Below are positions 37,049 to 47,275 of a DNA stretch of 64,000 nucleotides, piece after piece. Position 1 is the stretch's first letter; each line of letters starts with the position of its first letter. The stretch spans positions 1 through 64,000 of the forward strand of contig NZ_VKDE01000021.1 of NCBI RefSeq assembly GCF_007097485.1, in the 5' to 3' direction. The notes beneath the pieces were generated by a model. That model worked only from the letters and a program-made list of their open reading frames with translations. It was not told the DNA's origin and made no database searches. The position numbers and the translations under genes are program-made. Source of the DNA: Carboxylicivirga sp. M1479. GTDB taxonomy: Bacteria > Bacteroidota > Bacteroidia > Bacteroidales > Marinilabiliaceae.

Positions 37049-37223
37049 TATATGAGAAGGTATGTTGATATTATTTATGGATATAAAAAACCTTTCAATG
37101 TTCATATATGTAATTTAATCACATTCATCATTTCAATTAGAAAGCTACTTATGTGTTCTAAGTATAGCCATTCTTATTTTAAAAGTGGTTTATTCTTAAT
37201 TACAATGCATCATTAGTGGGCGC

Positions 37224-37945
37224 TTAAAACCCACTGATTATTAATTGTTTATTTTTAAGTTCTTTGACATTTTTGTAATCACATTTCGTAAGCACCTCTT
37301 TTACAAGAGCTTTGTCTAGTAGAGAAATACTAAGGCTTTGTAGAATTTCGTAGATTGAGCGGTCAACTTTCAATCTGTTACCAATTATTGCAACAAGGTA
37401 GTAAGAAATGATCGCACAATACATCTGGATTTTTACAGCATTAAGATTTGTTCCCCAAAAGGATTTAATCTTATGGTGCTGTTTCATCCACTTAAAAAAC
37501 AATTCTACTTCCCAGCGTTTTTTATACAGATATGCTACTTCGGTGGGTTTAAGTTCCATGTTGTTGGTAAGGAAGGTTAGTTCCTTATCCGTTTCACAAT
37601 CATAATACTTGATCCTTCGAAGTTCTTCTGATAATCCTTGCTTGGGTAGTAGGATTACAGTTTGCCGATCTGATCATATTTAACTCCGGTTGTTTTGTCA
37701 ACAGGATTGGAATACATTCGATTGAATCGCATATTATCTTTGGCTCTTGTCACAAAGAATGCTCACTGCCCATGAAGATGATAAAGCCTCTTGAAATCAA
37801 TGTAAGCTTTATCAAGAACATAAAAGCTTCCAGGCTCATATGAGATTAGGTCTAGCGCATTGACATCGTGCATTTTGGCATTTGTGATATACAAAAACAT
37901 TGGTATTGATGTTTTAACATCATACAAAGTATGCAGTTTGTGTAG
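37224..37945 (-). pseudogene. Degenerate IS4-type transposase
   Basis: The 3' part is open (111 residues with the ELFFKWMKQHHKIKSFWGT signature). Upstream, residues KLHTLYDVKTSIPMFLY...YVLDKAYIDFKRLYHLHG and AFFVTRAKDNMRFNRMYSNPVDKTTGVKYDQ are recognisable but broken by TGA, TAA and a frameshift. The N-terminal third is missing and no terminal repeats are visible, so it is dead. It lies against the integrase stop codon. Confidence 0.85.
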
Positions 37946-37951
37946 GAATTA

Positions 37952-39172
37952 TTAACTATAATTAAATAGTAATACTTCCATCGCATCATCAACTAAAGAA
38001 TTGTCCAACTCTTTAAGGTATGCCTGTGTAATTGCAATGTTTTGATGCCCCATGGATTCGCTAATTATGTCAGTTGCAACGCCTTTTTGTTTTAAACAGT
38101 TGGCGTAACTATGTCTTGCTACATAACTTGTTAATGGTTGTTTAATTTTACAAACTTCACCTAGTTCCTTGAGTCTTCTATTATAGCGCTTAAGGGTTTT
38201 CTTCTTTCTATTTTCAAGGTGGGAAGGTGTCATATTCTCTTCGAGTAGTATAGGAAATACATAACCTGTTTCACTTTTCTTTTTTCTGTAAAAATTCAGT
38301 ATTTTTTTTGCTGGAGGAAGAATTTTGATTTGGAAATTACGTTTAGTCTTAGCGCGTTTATAGTAAATCCGATCATTAGAAATATCCTGCCACTTTAAAG
38401 TCATCATATCTGCAAAATTCATACCCCTAGTATAAAAGCTAAATATGAATTGGTTGCGGGTGTCAATCAGTGTCGGGTATTGTGTTAAATCAATCTTCTC
38501 AATTTTATGAATATCGGAAAGGTTTAATGCTTTTTTTATTCCAGTAGATTTCAGTTTAGATACTTTGTATAGATTAAAAGGATATAAGTTGCCTGTGATT
38601 TGTCCTCTTTTAATTGCTGTATTAAAGACAGCACGAATACATCTCATTTTAACGCCTATGCCGCCATCGGTACCGCCATTGGATCGAAGCCATACTTCAT
38701 ATTTCTCAAGAAATTCTGGAGTGATCATCGTGAAAACAAGTTCTTTTTTGCCGCAATACTTTTTAAGCGAAGTCAATGTATCTGCATTAACTCTGGCATT
38801 TCCAGTTCTACCTGATACTTTTTGTTCATCAATAATCTCCAGCATAAACATCAAAAGATTTTTATTGCCAGAATTAGCTTGAAGTTTTAACTTTCTGTCA
38901 ATTTCTTCTATGGTGGAGTAACCCTTTTCTTGCTCTAGTTTTGTAATTATACTTGTGATTCTCTCTTGAAGTTTTAGTAATAGCTTATTTTTTTCAAGGT
39001 AGTCACCTGACTTACTGGTAAATTTACCTTGTTTTCCATCCCATTCGTTCTTATAAGCGGAATATGGAGTACGGTATAATATTGATTTTCTATTATGAGT
39101 TAGTCTTAGGTAAATTGGATACTTACCTGTAGAAAGTTGTTTGGTTTTTAAGTATGGTTTAATACTAATCAT
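37952..39172 (-). CDS. int: Tyrosine recombinase/integrase of the island
   Basis: 406 residues from the ATG at 39172. A longer frame to 39235 is rejected because a TTG-N20-TACCTTTG promoter lies at 39216-39246, inside that extension. It has an N-terminal SAM-like arm-binding domain, core-binding domain (about 85-190) and catalytic domain with Arg (FYTRGMNFADM), ARHSYA (Arg-His of the HxxR-H box; the first His is replaced, as in many Bacteroidota integrases) and Tyr (GHQNIAITQAYL). It sits next to the tRNA fragment at 39321-39364, as expected of an integrase targeting a tRNA 3' end. Confidence 0.9.
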   Translation of the reverse strand: MISIKPYLKTKQLSTGKYPIYLRLTHNRKSILYRTPYSAYKNEWDGKQGKFTSKSGDYLEKNKLLLKLQERITSIITKLEQEKGYSTIEEIDRKLKLQANSGNKNLLMFMLEIIDEQKVSGRTGNARVNADTLTSLKKYCGKKELVFTMITPEFLEKYEVWLRSNGGTDGGIGVKMRCIRAVFNTAIKRGQITGNLYPFNLYKVSKLKSTGIKKALNLSDIHKIEKIDLTQYPTLIDTRNQFIFSFYTRGMNFADMMTLKWQDISNDRIYYKRAKTKRNFQIKILPPAKKILNFYRKKKSETGYVFPILLEENMTPSHLENRKKKTLKRYNRRLKELGEVCKIKQPLTSYVARHSYANCLKQKGVATDIISESMGHQNIAITQAYLKELDNSLVDDAMEVLLFNYS

Positions 39173-39215
39173 GAATTTAACTTTGGGTCCAACATGGGTC
39201 CAACAAATTGTCATA

Positions 39216-39246
39216 CAAAGGTAGCAAAATGACAACTTTAAGTCAA
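39216..39246 (-). promoter_or_regulatory. Integrase promoter
   Basis: On the minus strand TTG (39244-39246), 20 nt, then TACCTTTG (39216-39223). It decides the integrase start at 39172 in preference to 39235. Confidence 0.6.
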
Positions 39247-39320
39247 TGCTAAAAATGTAAAATGCAGTATATCAGGCAAATGGTATTTGATGAAATTTGA
39301 TGAAAATCACTTTAAGCTTC

Positions 39321-39402
<82 letters not shown>

Positions 39403-39672
39403 TTTTCGTGGGTTAAAGGATGTTGAAAAAAATATAGCCCGTAGTTTGTCAGGGAAAAGATCCAAATTCTAGGAACTGGTATTAATTTCATACAAATGGT
39501 AAAAAAATAACTCTCTTTACTTTAATAACAGTAATCTTCATAAAGTTGAACAATCAGCTTTTATATTGTACGAAACATACAGGTAAACTATTTGCTTTAG
39601 TGTAATAAAACTACAGCCCAAACAAAAGATGTACTTTCCGTTGATATCTGATAAAAATATTGTTGTCAACAA

Positions 39673-39698
39673 CAAGCAATACTAATTAATTGCTTGTG
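39673..39698. promoter_or_regulatory. Inverted repeat upstream of the lyase operon
   Basis: Perfect 9-bp inverted repeat ACAAGCAAT / ATTGCTTGT with 8-nt spacer, about 150 bp before the first lyase start codon, in the roughly 440-bp gene-free gap 39403-39841. A candidate operator or regulator-binding site. The consensus -7 box was not found. Confidence 0.4.
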
Positions 39699-39841
39699 AA
39701 AATAAGTTCTGTCATCAGCAATTAAACCTTATAGATAGATAATTCAACCATTTTAAAACTCAATTCAATGATTGTTGATGCTGAATTGTTGTGCAGTGTA
39801 TATTATTGCATTCGATACAAATCATGTTAACATCAGAGGCA

Positions 39842-42800
39842 ATGTGGAAACTTCAATATATCTACTTTGGGTTATTTTTTTCATTTATCACCAATAGCAT
39901 CTTTGCTCAAAGCTTTGAGGAGACCGATACATTTGATAATTGCGAAACCTTTGAAAATGGATTGCCCTCAAACTGGCAAACAGAAGATGGCGGTGCAATT
40001 GAAATAACAAATGAAAGGTATAAGCAAGGGCAATATTCTTTAAAATGGAATTGGCAAACTAATTCAAAAATTATCGTTAGCGATAAGCAATTGTCTGAAG
40101 TTAGCTATGAAAAAGGTGCAGGCATGCACGTTTGGATATACAGTGATGTCAACATTAACGATGAAATACAATTTTGCTTTTATGATGCTACAGATAATAA
40201 ACGATGTGAATTTACCTACAAAATAAATTTCACTGGTTGGCGAGGACTATGGGTTCGTTTTTGGGAAGATATTGCAATATCTAGTCGCACTCCATTGGTT
40301 AAAATGGAAATCATAAGTCCAACACAAACATCAAACAGTAGCATCTATTTTGATATTGTTGAATTTAAGTCGAGTATTAGTTACAAACGATCACCAAGCT
40401 ACCAATATGCACATCCATACCAGTCAGAGATGGACGAAGAGGTTAAAGACGAGTGGGCAAGTTGGATATACGAACAAAGGTATCCAAATCCTACCCTGCC
40501 GCTTCCCAACGATGTGCCAAATAAAACGCAACAAACATTTTCAGACATTAACGCACGTTTTGAAAACTGGCTATTAGGAACAAACAAATACGCCTCAAAC
40601 GAGCAGATGCTAAAGCGTCTGGCAGCACGTAACAGCTATATCAATAGCGGTGTAAATCGTTTTAACGAACTTGATATTTATAAAGCTCCAAATGGACAAA
40701 TATTTGGACCTGCATTGTTTACTAACAAATCATCACATGGACCCAAATTTGGCCGAGACATTGGCGAAAAACTTTGCTTACAGTTAGCCTTAGATTATCG
40801 CATCAACCACAATCAGTCAAGCAAAGAAAAGCTGCTGTTGCTATTGGATTACATGCACGATCAAGGCTGGGCTAAGGGTAGTGCCATGGAAACAACCGAT
40901 CATCAAAAATTACGAACTGCAGCCTGGGCCTATTCTGTTTATCTATTAAAAGATGATTTAAAAAACATTGAATGGAAAAATGGAGCTAGCATTCTAGACA
41001 GAGAGATGGACACGCTGCATTGGCTTACGTATTTCAACATTATTTTCGCTCCATTAGATGACCGACTCGAAGTTAGTGTTGATGATTTTCGTTCAGCCAC
41101 CATCATGCGTTTAATGTATATTTTAATGATGGAAAACGATGATCCAGCTAAAGTACAATACATGAACCATTATACACAATGGTTAAATGGCAACCTTCAG
41201 CCTTTTGAAGGCTGGACAGGTGGTATAAAGGCTGATGGTATGGGCTACCATCACCGTGGACCATACATGAATGCCTACTCAAACAACGGAGTTCATGTGA
41301 TGAGTCAAGTGCTATATTTTTTACGTCATACTGAATTTGACGCGAATAATGATGCGAAACAAACTGTAAAAAACTACTTATTAAACTATAGCAACATCAC
41401 TGGTTTTTACGATGTTCCTAAAGGTATTTCAGGCCGAATAAGCGGACTTGACAAAGCAGCACGAATGGTCACTGCTTTTGCCTATATGGCGCAATGCATG
41501 CAAAATGGCGTAATTGATGAAGAGCTAGCCTCAATAACCATGAGATACTGGCAACCACAGCATCAACCAATAAACGAAATTATAAACAGTGCAAGCTTAA
41601 ACATATCGTACTTTAACACACCAGGCGAAATTGAAGCCATACTTGACATTGTTGAAATCGGACAAACAAAAGCCGAAAATCCTCAAGGTCTTTGGATGAA
41701 GCCTTATGCTGCCATGGCGGTTTTCAGAGGCAACGATTGGTATGTGTCAATTAAAGGAACCAGTGCTTATGTTTGGGATTTTGAAAGTGGTAGTAATGAA
41801 AATACATACGGCAGGTACGATGGTTATGGTCAAATGGAAACAATAAATAATACAAGCCCGCACCCGTCGATGGTTTATAGTGGTCATGACTACAATAATG
41901 GATGGGACTGGTGCCGAGTACCTGGAACCACAAGTGTTAATTTAGGGTTAGATGGATTAAAAACCAGTCTACAGCGTGTATTTACGCCTAACACATTTGT
42001 AGGAGGCGTTCAACAACAAAATAAAGCAGGTGTATGGGCAATGGAATATCAAGATGTTCATTACAGCACTTCATTGAGTTTTAAAAAATCCATCTTTTTC
42101 TTTCAACCAGATATGATGGTGTGCCTCGGATCTAATATCTCAGCTATGCAGCCTCAAAAGTTAGAGTCAACATTGCTGCAAAACGTTATCTCATCATCAA
42201 ACTATAATCACGCGATAAACGGAGAAGAAGTTAATGAACTTGATTACTCATATTTACCAATAAATGGTGCAGCCACAATTATTGATGATCAGGGTAAAGG
42301 CTTTTACATTCCTGACGATAGTAATTTGAACATTACCTACAACAATAATGATTCAGAAACAATGCGCCGGCAAGAAAGTAATGGTGATGTTTTAACAGCA
42401 TGGTTCAAACACGATAATAAAAATAATTACGAGTACGCTATTTTTATGAAAACAACACAATCACAACTAAATAGCTTTATAAACAATCCTACTTACGAAA
42501 TTATTCAGCACAATAACAGTGCTCACATTGTTAAACATACCGAACAAAAGCAAACTGGTTATGCCCTGTTTGAGCCTAATCAAATAACCAACGATGATTT
42601 TATTAACAGCTCGTCATTGCCGGCAATGTTAATGGTAACAGATGAAGCTACTGATACAAAGATCATAAGCTTATGCAACCCCGATTTTAACCGCAGAAAA
42701 CTAAATGATATTGGAGATATAAAAAAGTTTGATGATCTGTTTGGCCCTTTTCAATCACAAACACTAGAGCTTAAAATAAATGGAGCATGGTCGGCTGATG

Positions 42801-43153
42801 AATTCCCCACTAACGTTCGAATCATATCAAAAAATGCTACATCAACTGTTATAGAGGTAGAAACGCATGATGCCAAAACATACGATTTTATATTAAAAAT
42901 GGATTCGGTAAATTCTACGTTTCCAAATGCTGATGAACAGCATCGGGTATGGCCAAATCCTACTAGTAACAAGCTAAATTTTTCAATGGCTGAAAAAGCT
43001 ATCTTATACAGCATTGAAGGAAGGCAACTGATTTACGCAACCAACACCTCATCGTTTGATATCGGTAACTTAAATGATGGCATATATATTTTAGAATGTG
43101 TAAATGCCGGTAAAGTGTTTCGCACCAAAATTTTAAAACACACAGCTAACTAA
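39842..43153 (+). CDS. PL8-type chondroitin-sulfate-ABC-lyase-like enzyme with T9SS domain
   Basis: 1103 residues from the ATG at 39842 (a GTG at 39791 gives a longer frame that puts the signal peptide inside). Signal peptide MWKLQYIYFGLFFSFITNSIFAQ; N-terminal lyase (jelly-roll) domain to about 180; alpha/alpha-toroid with GYHHRGPYMNAY (around 470) and GISGR (about 535); super-sandwich domain; T9SS sorting domain VWPNPTSNKLNF at about 1040 ending with lysine. Chondroitin ABC lyases cleave sulfated glucuronate/iduronate-GalNAc chains by beta-elimination. The T9SS tail suggests surface anchoring or secretion. The substrate is inferred. Confidence 0.85.
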   Translation: MWKLQYIYFGLFFSFITNSIFAQSFEETDTFDNCETFENGLPSNWQTEDGGAIEITNERYKQGQYSLKWNWQTNSKIIVSDKQLSEVSYEKGAGMHVWIYSDVNINDEIQFCFYDATDNKRCEFTYKINFTGWRGLWVRFWEDIAISSRTPLVKMEIISPTQTSNSSIYFDIVEFKSSISYKRSPSYQYAHPYQSEMDEEVKDEWASWIYEQRYPNPTLPLPNDVPNKTQQTFSDINARFENWLLGTNKYASNEQMLKRLAARNSYINSGVNRFNELDIYKAPNGQIFGPALFTNKSSHGPKFGRDIGEKLCLQLALDYRINHNQSSKEKLLLLLDYMHDQGWAKGSAMETTDHQKLRTAAWAYSVYLLKDDLKNIEWKNGASILDREMDTLHWLTYFNIIFAPLDDRLEVSVDDFRSATIMRLMYILMMENDDPAKVQYMNHYTQWLNGNLQPFEGWTGGIKADGMGYHHRGPYMNAYSNNGVHVMSQVLYFLRHTEFDANNDAKQTVKNYLLNYSNITGFYDVPKGISGRISGLDKAARMVTAFAYMAQCMQNGVIDEELASITMRYWQPQHQPINEIINSASLNISYFNTPGEIEAILDIVEIGQTKAENPQGLWMKPYAAMAVFRGNDWYVSIKGTSAYVWDFESGSNENTYGRYDGYGQMETINNTSPHPSMVYSGHDYNNGWDWCRVPGTTSVNLGLDGLKTSLQRVFTPNTFVGGVQQQNKAGVWAMEYQDVHYSTSLSFKKSIFFFQPDMMVCLGSNISAMQPQKLESTLLQNVISSSNYNHAINGEEVNELDYSYLPINGAATIIDDQGKGFYIPDDSNLNITYNNNDSETMRRQESNGDVLTAWFKHDNKNNYEYAIFMKTTQSQLNSFINNPTYEIIQHNNSAHIVKHTEQKQTGYALFEPNQITNDDFINSSSLPAMLMVTDEATDTKIISLCNPDFNRRKLNDIGDIKKFDDLFGPFQSQTLELKINGAWSADEFPTNVRIISKNATSTVIEVETHDAKTYDFILKMDSVNSTFPNADEQHRVWPNPTSNKLNFSMAEKAILYSIEGRQLIYATNTSSFDIGNLNDGIYILECVNAGKVFRTKILKHTAN

Positions 43154-43170
43154 GATTTTAATTAATAATT

Positions 43171-46100
43171 ATGAATAAATTACTATCCATTACATTATTA
43201 CTGCTTTTTGTAAGCTTTACAACAAAAGCTATTGAAAAAGGGAAAATAAAAATCAAGGAAGACATTGTTATCCATAAAATTGGCTTTGAACAAGCCGCTG
43301 AATACAGCAATTGGTCAACAAAAAAAGGAAAGCTACAGGTATCTGACCTGCATCAGAAACAAGGGCGGCACTCCCTATTGTGGACTTGGAAAAAAGGCGA
43401 TGTATTAAGTATTGACCAATTAAAAGGATTAAAAAAGGCAGCCAGTAAGAATGTTGGTGGTCAGCCCGAAAATTACGAGCCCGCCTTTTACAAAGAAGAT
43501 TACTACGGTGGTATCAAAATGTGGATCTATCAGCAAGAGGCCGCAAAAGGTCAAATGTTATTTCAGGTGGGTAGTGATGTAAAGTCGGCCAAAGAAAACC
43601 CCAAATACCGTTTCGCGATCAACTTAAATTTTACAGGATGGCGAGCTGTATGGGTACAGTTTAACGAAGATGCCAAGGTGAGTGACTACATCGGAAGCGA
43701 TAGCATGACCAGCATTATTGCGCAACCCCAAGCTGGAGCATCCCAAGGACAGCTTTATATCGACCACTTTCAGCTATTGGAGTTTATATCTTATAAACGT
43801 CATTCCGACCACGTGTTTGTTAATGCAAAAGCTAATGTACGATCAGACAGCTATGAGATATTAGCCCCTTATAAAGAGTACGAGCAGTTTTTAAATACCA
43901 GTTCCTCACAAACTTCATCCGTTGACCTATCACAAGCCATTGAAGAACGTTTGGAATACATGATAATTGGTGGCGACGATACCGAATGGCGCAATCATGC
44001 CATCGATCTAAAAAAAGAATCAGCACGCCAAACTAAAAAAGCCAATTCGGCTTATAACACCCTTCAGCTACACAGCAAAAATGGCATTGTCAATGGTATC
44101 CCTTTGTTTACCTGTCGCGATGAGCATGGCACCTCTAATGGGCAAAATTTTCAAACAGTAATGCAGAGCACACTTTTCCCACTTGCCTTGGATTACCGCA
44201 TGAACAAAACCATTGAGTCAAAGGAGAAACTTGTGAATTTGTATAACTACTTTGCCGACCAGGGATGGCAGGCTGGTAGTGCTTTAGGAACCGTTGACCA
44301 CATTATAAGACTCAATGCCTACGCAGTTTCGCTATTTTTAATGCGTAACGATCTACCGCAAGAAATGCTGCAACAACACCAAGAATGTTTGGCATGGCAC
44401 ACTCGCATTGGTAACATTATTGATTGTGATAAATCGAAAGGGGAAAATACGGATATGGTGAGAGGCGGTGCTTTAGCTAAGCTTATAACGGTATTGCTAA
44501 TGCCCAATGGCCAACAAAAAGCACAAATGTTGAACGAGTTTAAAGTTTACATGGATTATGTAGCTGCCTTTGCTCCTGGCTATTCAGACACCGTGAAACC
44601 CGATTACTCTATTTTCCATCATCGTGGAACCTATCTTAATGCTTATGGGGTATCAGCTGTTAACACCATGGCCATGGTAAGCTGGTTGTTGAATAACACT
44701 GATTTTGCTTTATCAGCAGATACAAAAGAGCTGATTAAAAAAACATTGATACGCCAGTATGAAATTGCTCACGGCCTAGATTTACACATGGGTGTTGGTG
44801 GCCGTTTTCCATATAAAAATACGGGTATCGACCGCTTTATGTTGCCGGCTTATGCCTTTATGAGCCTAAATGACAAAAACATTGAAGACCAGCACATGGC
44901 AGCTGTTTTCAACTATTTATATTCCATTAGTCCGCAAGAAAATGTAAAAGGCATCCTAACACCGGCTTTAACTTATTCGGGCACCTACGGCACAATTAAT
45001 CTTATGGTGGGATTAAATAGCCAAATGGGAGATGAAACTCAGCTACCTAACAATGGTAATTATAGTCTTCCCTACTCAAGTTTATCGGTTCATCGTCACG
45101 ATAACTGGTTAGCCACTGTTAAAGGCTATGATAAATATGTATGGGATTACGAAACGGGTAGTAAGGGTGAAAATAACCTGGGGCGATACCTCAGCCATGG
45201 CGCCATGTTTTTATTTAAGTCATCTCCTTTATCGGGTATGAAAGGTGCAGGCATGGAGCAAAACAGCGGTTTCCACTGGGCTTATTTGCCAGGTGCCACT
45301 ACCAAGGCTTTACCCATCGACAAAGTATACTTTAAAAACAAGCCAAGCGAGAAATACAAAGAAGGTTTTCACCGTAGTTTCACTGAAACAACTTTTGCAC
45401 GTGGTTTATCGGCACAAGGGAATAATGGTTTATTTGCCATGGAGCTTCGCGATGATGTTCATCCATCGCCAGACAAACACCTTTTTGACAACAGTTTCAG
45501 AGCTCGTAAATCTTATTTCTTTTTCGATGATGAAATTGTATGCTTAGGCTCAGATATAAGTAATATTGACGATGAGTATACCACTATTACAACCTTGTTT
45601 CAAACCAATATCGGCGAGCATGGCATACAGAATAAAGCAACTTATTTAAATGGACAAGCAATTGCTAACTCCTTAGATCTAAAGCAAAACCTTAAAGGTG
45701 GCGTACTAACCGATGTGCAGGGCATTCATTACATTATACCTCAAAAGTACAATGTTGTATTGGAGCAAAATGAACAGCAATCATTACAAAAAATTGGTGG
45801 CGGGAAATATGTACCCATTACCACACCTCATGTTAAAGCTTGGTTTAATCATGGTCTAAAACCACAAGGTAAGGGCTACGAGTACTTGGTATTAATGAAT
45901 GACGATATGGATAAGGCAATATCAAGGCACAATGATAAAGGCTATAAGGTATTGCAGAAAGATGCATCGGCCCACATTGTAAAGCACATTAATAGCAAGG
46001 CAACAGGCTATGCTATATTTAATGCCGATGCACCTCTAAACAAAGGTATTATTGTTAGCGTTGATACGCCATTAATGGTCTATGTAAAGCAGAACAATCA

Positions 46101-46353
46101 TAATGCAGTATTAACTGTGGCTAACCCCGATTTAAAGCTTAAAAAATGGAACCACAACATGTCGGTTATGCCAAGCGATATTGTGCATGAATGGTCACAG
46201 GGAAGCATTGTCAATATTAAGCTGAATGGCCATTGGAAGCCTGCTGCTTACAGCTATGAACTTGTGTCGTACAGTTATGCCAATGGTGTAACTCAATTAA
46301 GTTTCTATTGTAAAGATGGCAAAAGCATTGATTTACCATTAAGAAAACAATAA
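43171..46353 (+). CDS. PL8-type chondroitin-sulfate-ABC-lyase-like enzyme
   Basis: 1060 residues. Signal peptide MNKLLSITLLLLFVSFTTKA; N-terminal lyase domain (IGFEQAAEYSNW ... FTGWRAVWVQF); catalytic toroid with FHHRGTYLNAYG (about 482-493) and VGGRFPYKNTG; beta-sandwich with YVWDYETGSKGENN; no T9SS tail. It follows the first lyase by 17 bp, hence co-transcribed, and shares its architecture. Without a sorting domain it is probably periplasmic, while its neighbour acts at the surface. Confidence 0.85.
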   Translation: MNKLLSITLLLLFVSFTTKAIEKGKIKIKEDIVIHKIGFEQAAEYSNWSTKKGKLQVSDLHQKQGRHSLLWTWKKGDVLSIDQLKGLKKAASKNVGGQPENYEPAFYKEDYYGGIKMWIYQQEAAKGQMLFQVGSDVKSAKENPKYRFAINLNFTGWRAVWVQFNEDAKVSDYIGSDSMTSIIAQPQAGASQGQLYIDHFQLLEFISYKRHSDHVFVNAKANVRSDSYEILAPYKEYEQFLNTSSSQTSSVDLSQAIEERLEYMIIGGDDTEWRNHAIDLKKESARQTKKANSAYNTLQLHSKNGIVNGIPLFTCRDEHGTSNGQNFQTVMQSTLFPLALDYRMNKTIESKEKLVNLYNYFADQGWQAGSALGTVDHIIRLNAYAVSLFLMRNDLPQEMLQQHQECLAWHTRIGNIIDCDKSKGENTDMVRGGALAKLITVLLMPNGQQKAQMLNEFKVYMDYVAAFAPGYSDTVKPDYSIFHHRGTYLNAYGVSAVNTMAMVSWLLNNTDFALSADTKELIKKTLIRQYEIAHGLDLHMGVGGRFPYKNTGIDRFMLPAYAFMSLNDKNIEDQHMAAVFNYLYSISPQENVKGILTPALTYSGTYGTINLMVGLNSQMGDETQLPNNGNYSLPYSSLSVHRHDNWLATVKGYDKYVWDYETGSKGENNLGRYLSHGAMFLFKSSPLSGMKGAGMEQNSGFHWAYLPGATTKALPIDKVYFKNKPSEKYKEGFHRSFTETTFARGLSAQGNNGLFAMELRDDVHPSPDKHLFDNSFRARKSYFFFDDEIVCLGSDISNIDDEYTTITTLFQTNIGEHGIQNKATYLNGQAIANSLDLKQNLKGGVLTDVQGIHYIIPQKYNVVLEQNEQQSLQKIGGGKYVPITTPHVKAWFNHGLKPQGKGYEYLVLMNDDMDKAISRHNDKGYKVLQKDASAHIVKHINSKATGYAIFNADAPLNKGIIVSVDTPLMVYVKQNNHNAVLTVANPDLKLKKWNHNMSVMPSDIVHEWSQGSIVNIKLNGHWKPAAYSYELVSYSYANGVTQLSFYCKDGKSIDLPLRKQ

Positions 46354-46367
46354 CCTGGCCCAAGAGA

Positions 46368-46413
46368 AGATGAAAAAGCCGACTTGCGAGTATGCAATTC
46401 GGCTTTTTCATCT
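46368..46413. terminator. Hairpin after the second lyase
   Basis: 14-bp perfect stem GATGAAAAAGCCGA / TCGGCTTTTTCATC (46369-46382, 46399-46412) between the lyase and the DUF1961 gene; partial termination would set expression of the downstream gene. Confidence 0.65.
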
Positions 46414-46429
46414 CACTAAATTCTAAATA

Positions 46430-47275
46430 ATGATGATACGTTTCACTCTACTACTATTTGCATTGTTCGTACTAACACTTTGCGGTCATGCACAACAATA
46501 CCAGACAAAACTGGTTTACAGCTGCGATTTTTCTAATTCAAACAGCCTTAACGATTGGGTGATGGAAGGCCCAGGGCTAGCTTCCATACAAAACGGTCAA
46601 CTGCTGCTCTATTCGAAATACTTTGAAGCAGCTAATCAGTTTTTTAAGACGAAGGGCCAAGCGTTTAGTGGCCTTGGAGAAGATTATTACCACTATGTAG
46701 AAGCAGCCATGCGACAGGACATAGGCGATGCTGTAAAAGATTATTATTACGATGGAATTTTTAGGGGTGGACATCTGGTGTATTGGAATACGTTTAAAAC
46801 ACCAGACAACTACATTATCGAATGTGATTTTCAGAGTCTTAGCGACAATGCCTTGCACATGCTCATGTTTAGTTGCACTGGTAAGAATGGTCAAAAAGTA
46901 TTTGAAAAAGATTTGAAAAAACGGTGGGGTGTAGCTGCTCAATATACAAAGAGTGATTTATACAACTACCGCATTTCGTTCTTTGCCCCTGGCAGAGGAA
47001 GCTCAAACATGCGCAAATGCCCAGGTCGTCACTTAACGATTAAAGGTAAAGACTTTACACTGCTAAATAAGATGCAGCCACACCATTTGAAGATTGTAAA
47101 GTATGAAAATACAATCAGCTGGTACATCGATGGTCAACTTAGCTTTGAGTATATCGATGACATGGAGGGTGGATACCTAAAAGGCGGTCAAACAGCCATT
47201 CGAGTGATGGTACCCGCCAAAGGGCTTTACGACAATTACAAAATATATGAAATAGTTCGTCCTTCTGATCAATAA
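46430..47275 (+). CDS. DUF1961 family secreted protein
   Basis: 281 residues. Signal peptide MMIRFTLLLFALFVLTLCGHAQ, then a jelly-roll (concanavalin-like) fold typical of DUF1961: YSCDFSNSNSLNDWVMEGPG at the N-terminus, HLVYWNTFKTPDNYIIECDFQ, and NTISWYIDGQLSFEYIDD near the end. Members are found in polysaccharide-utilisation loci near lyases and may bind or act on unsaturated uronide products. The role here is inferred from neighbours; the enzymatic activity is not known. Confidence 0.8.
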   Translation: MMIRFTLLLFALFVLTLCGHAQQYQTKLVYSCDFSNSNSLNDWVMEGPGLASIQNGQLLLYSKYFEAANQFFKTKGQAFSGLGEDYYHYVEAAMRQDIGDAVKDYYYDGIFRGGHLVYWNTFKTPDNYIIECDFQSLSDNALHMLMFSCTGKNGQKVFEKDLKKRWGVAAQYTKSDLYNYRISFFAPGRGSSNMRKCPGRHLTIKGKDFTLLNKMQPHHLKIVKYENTISWYIDGQLSFEYIDDMEGGYLKGGQTAIRVMVPAKGLYDNYKIYEIVRPSDQ

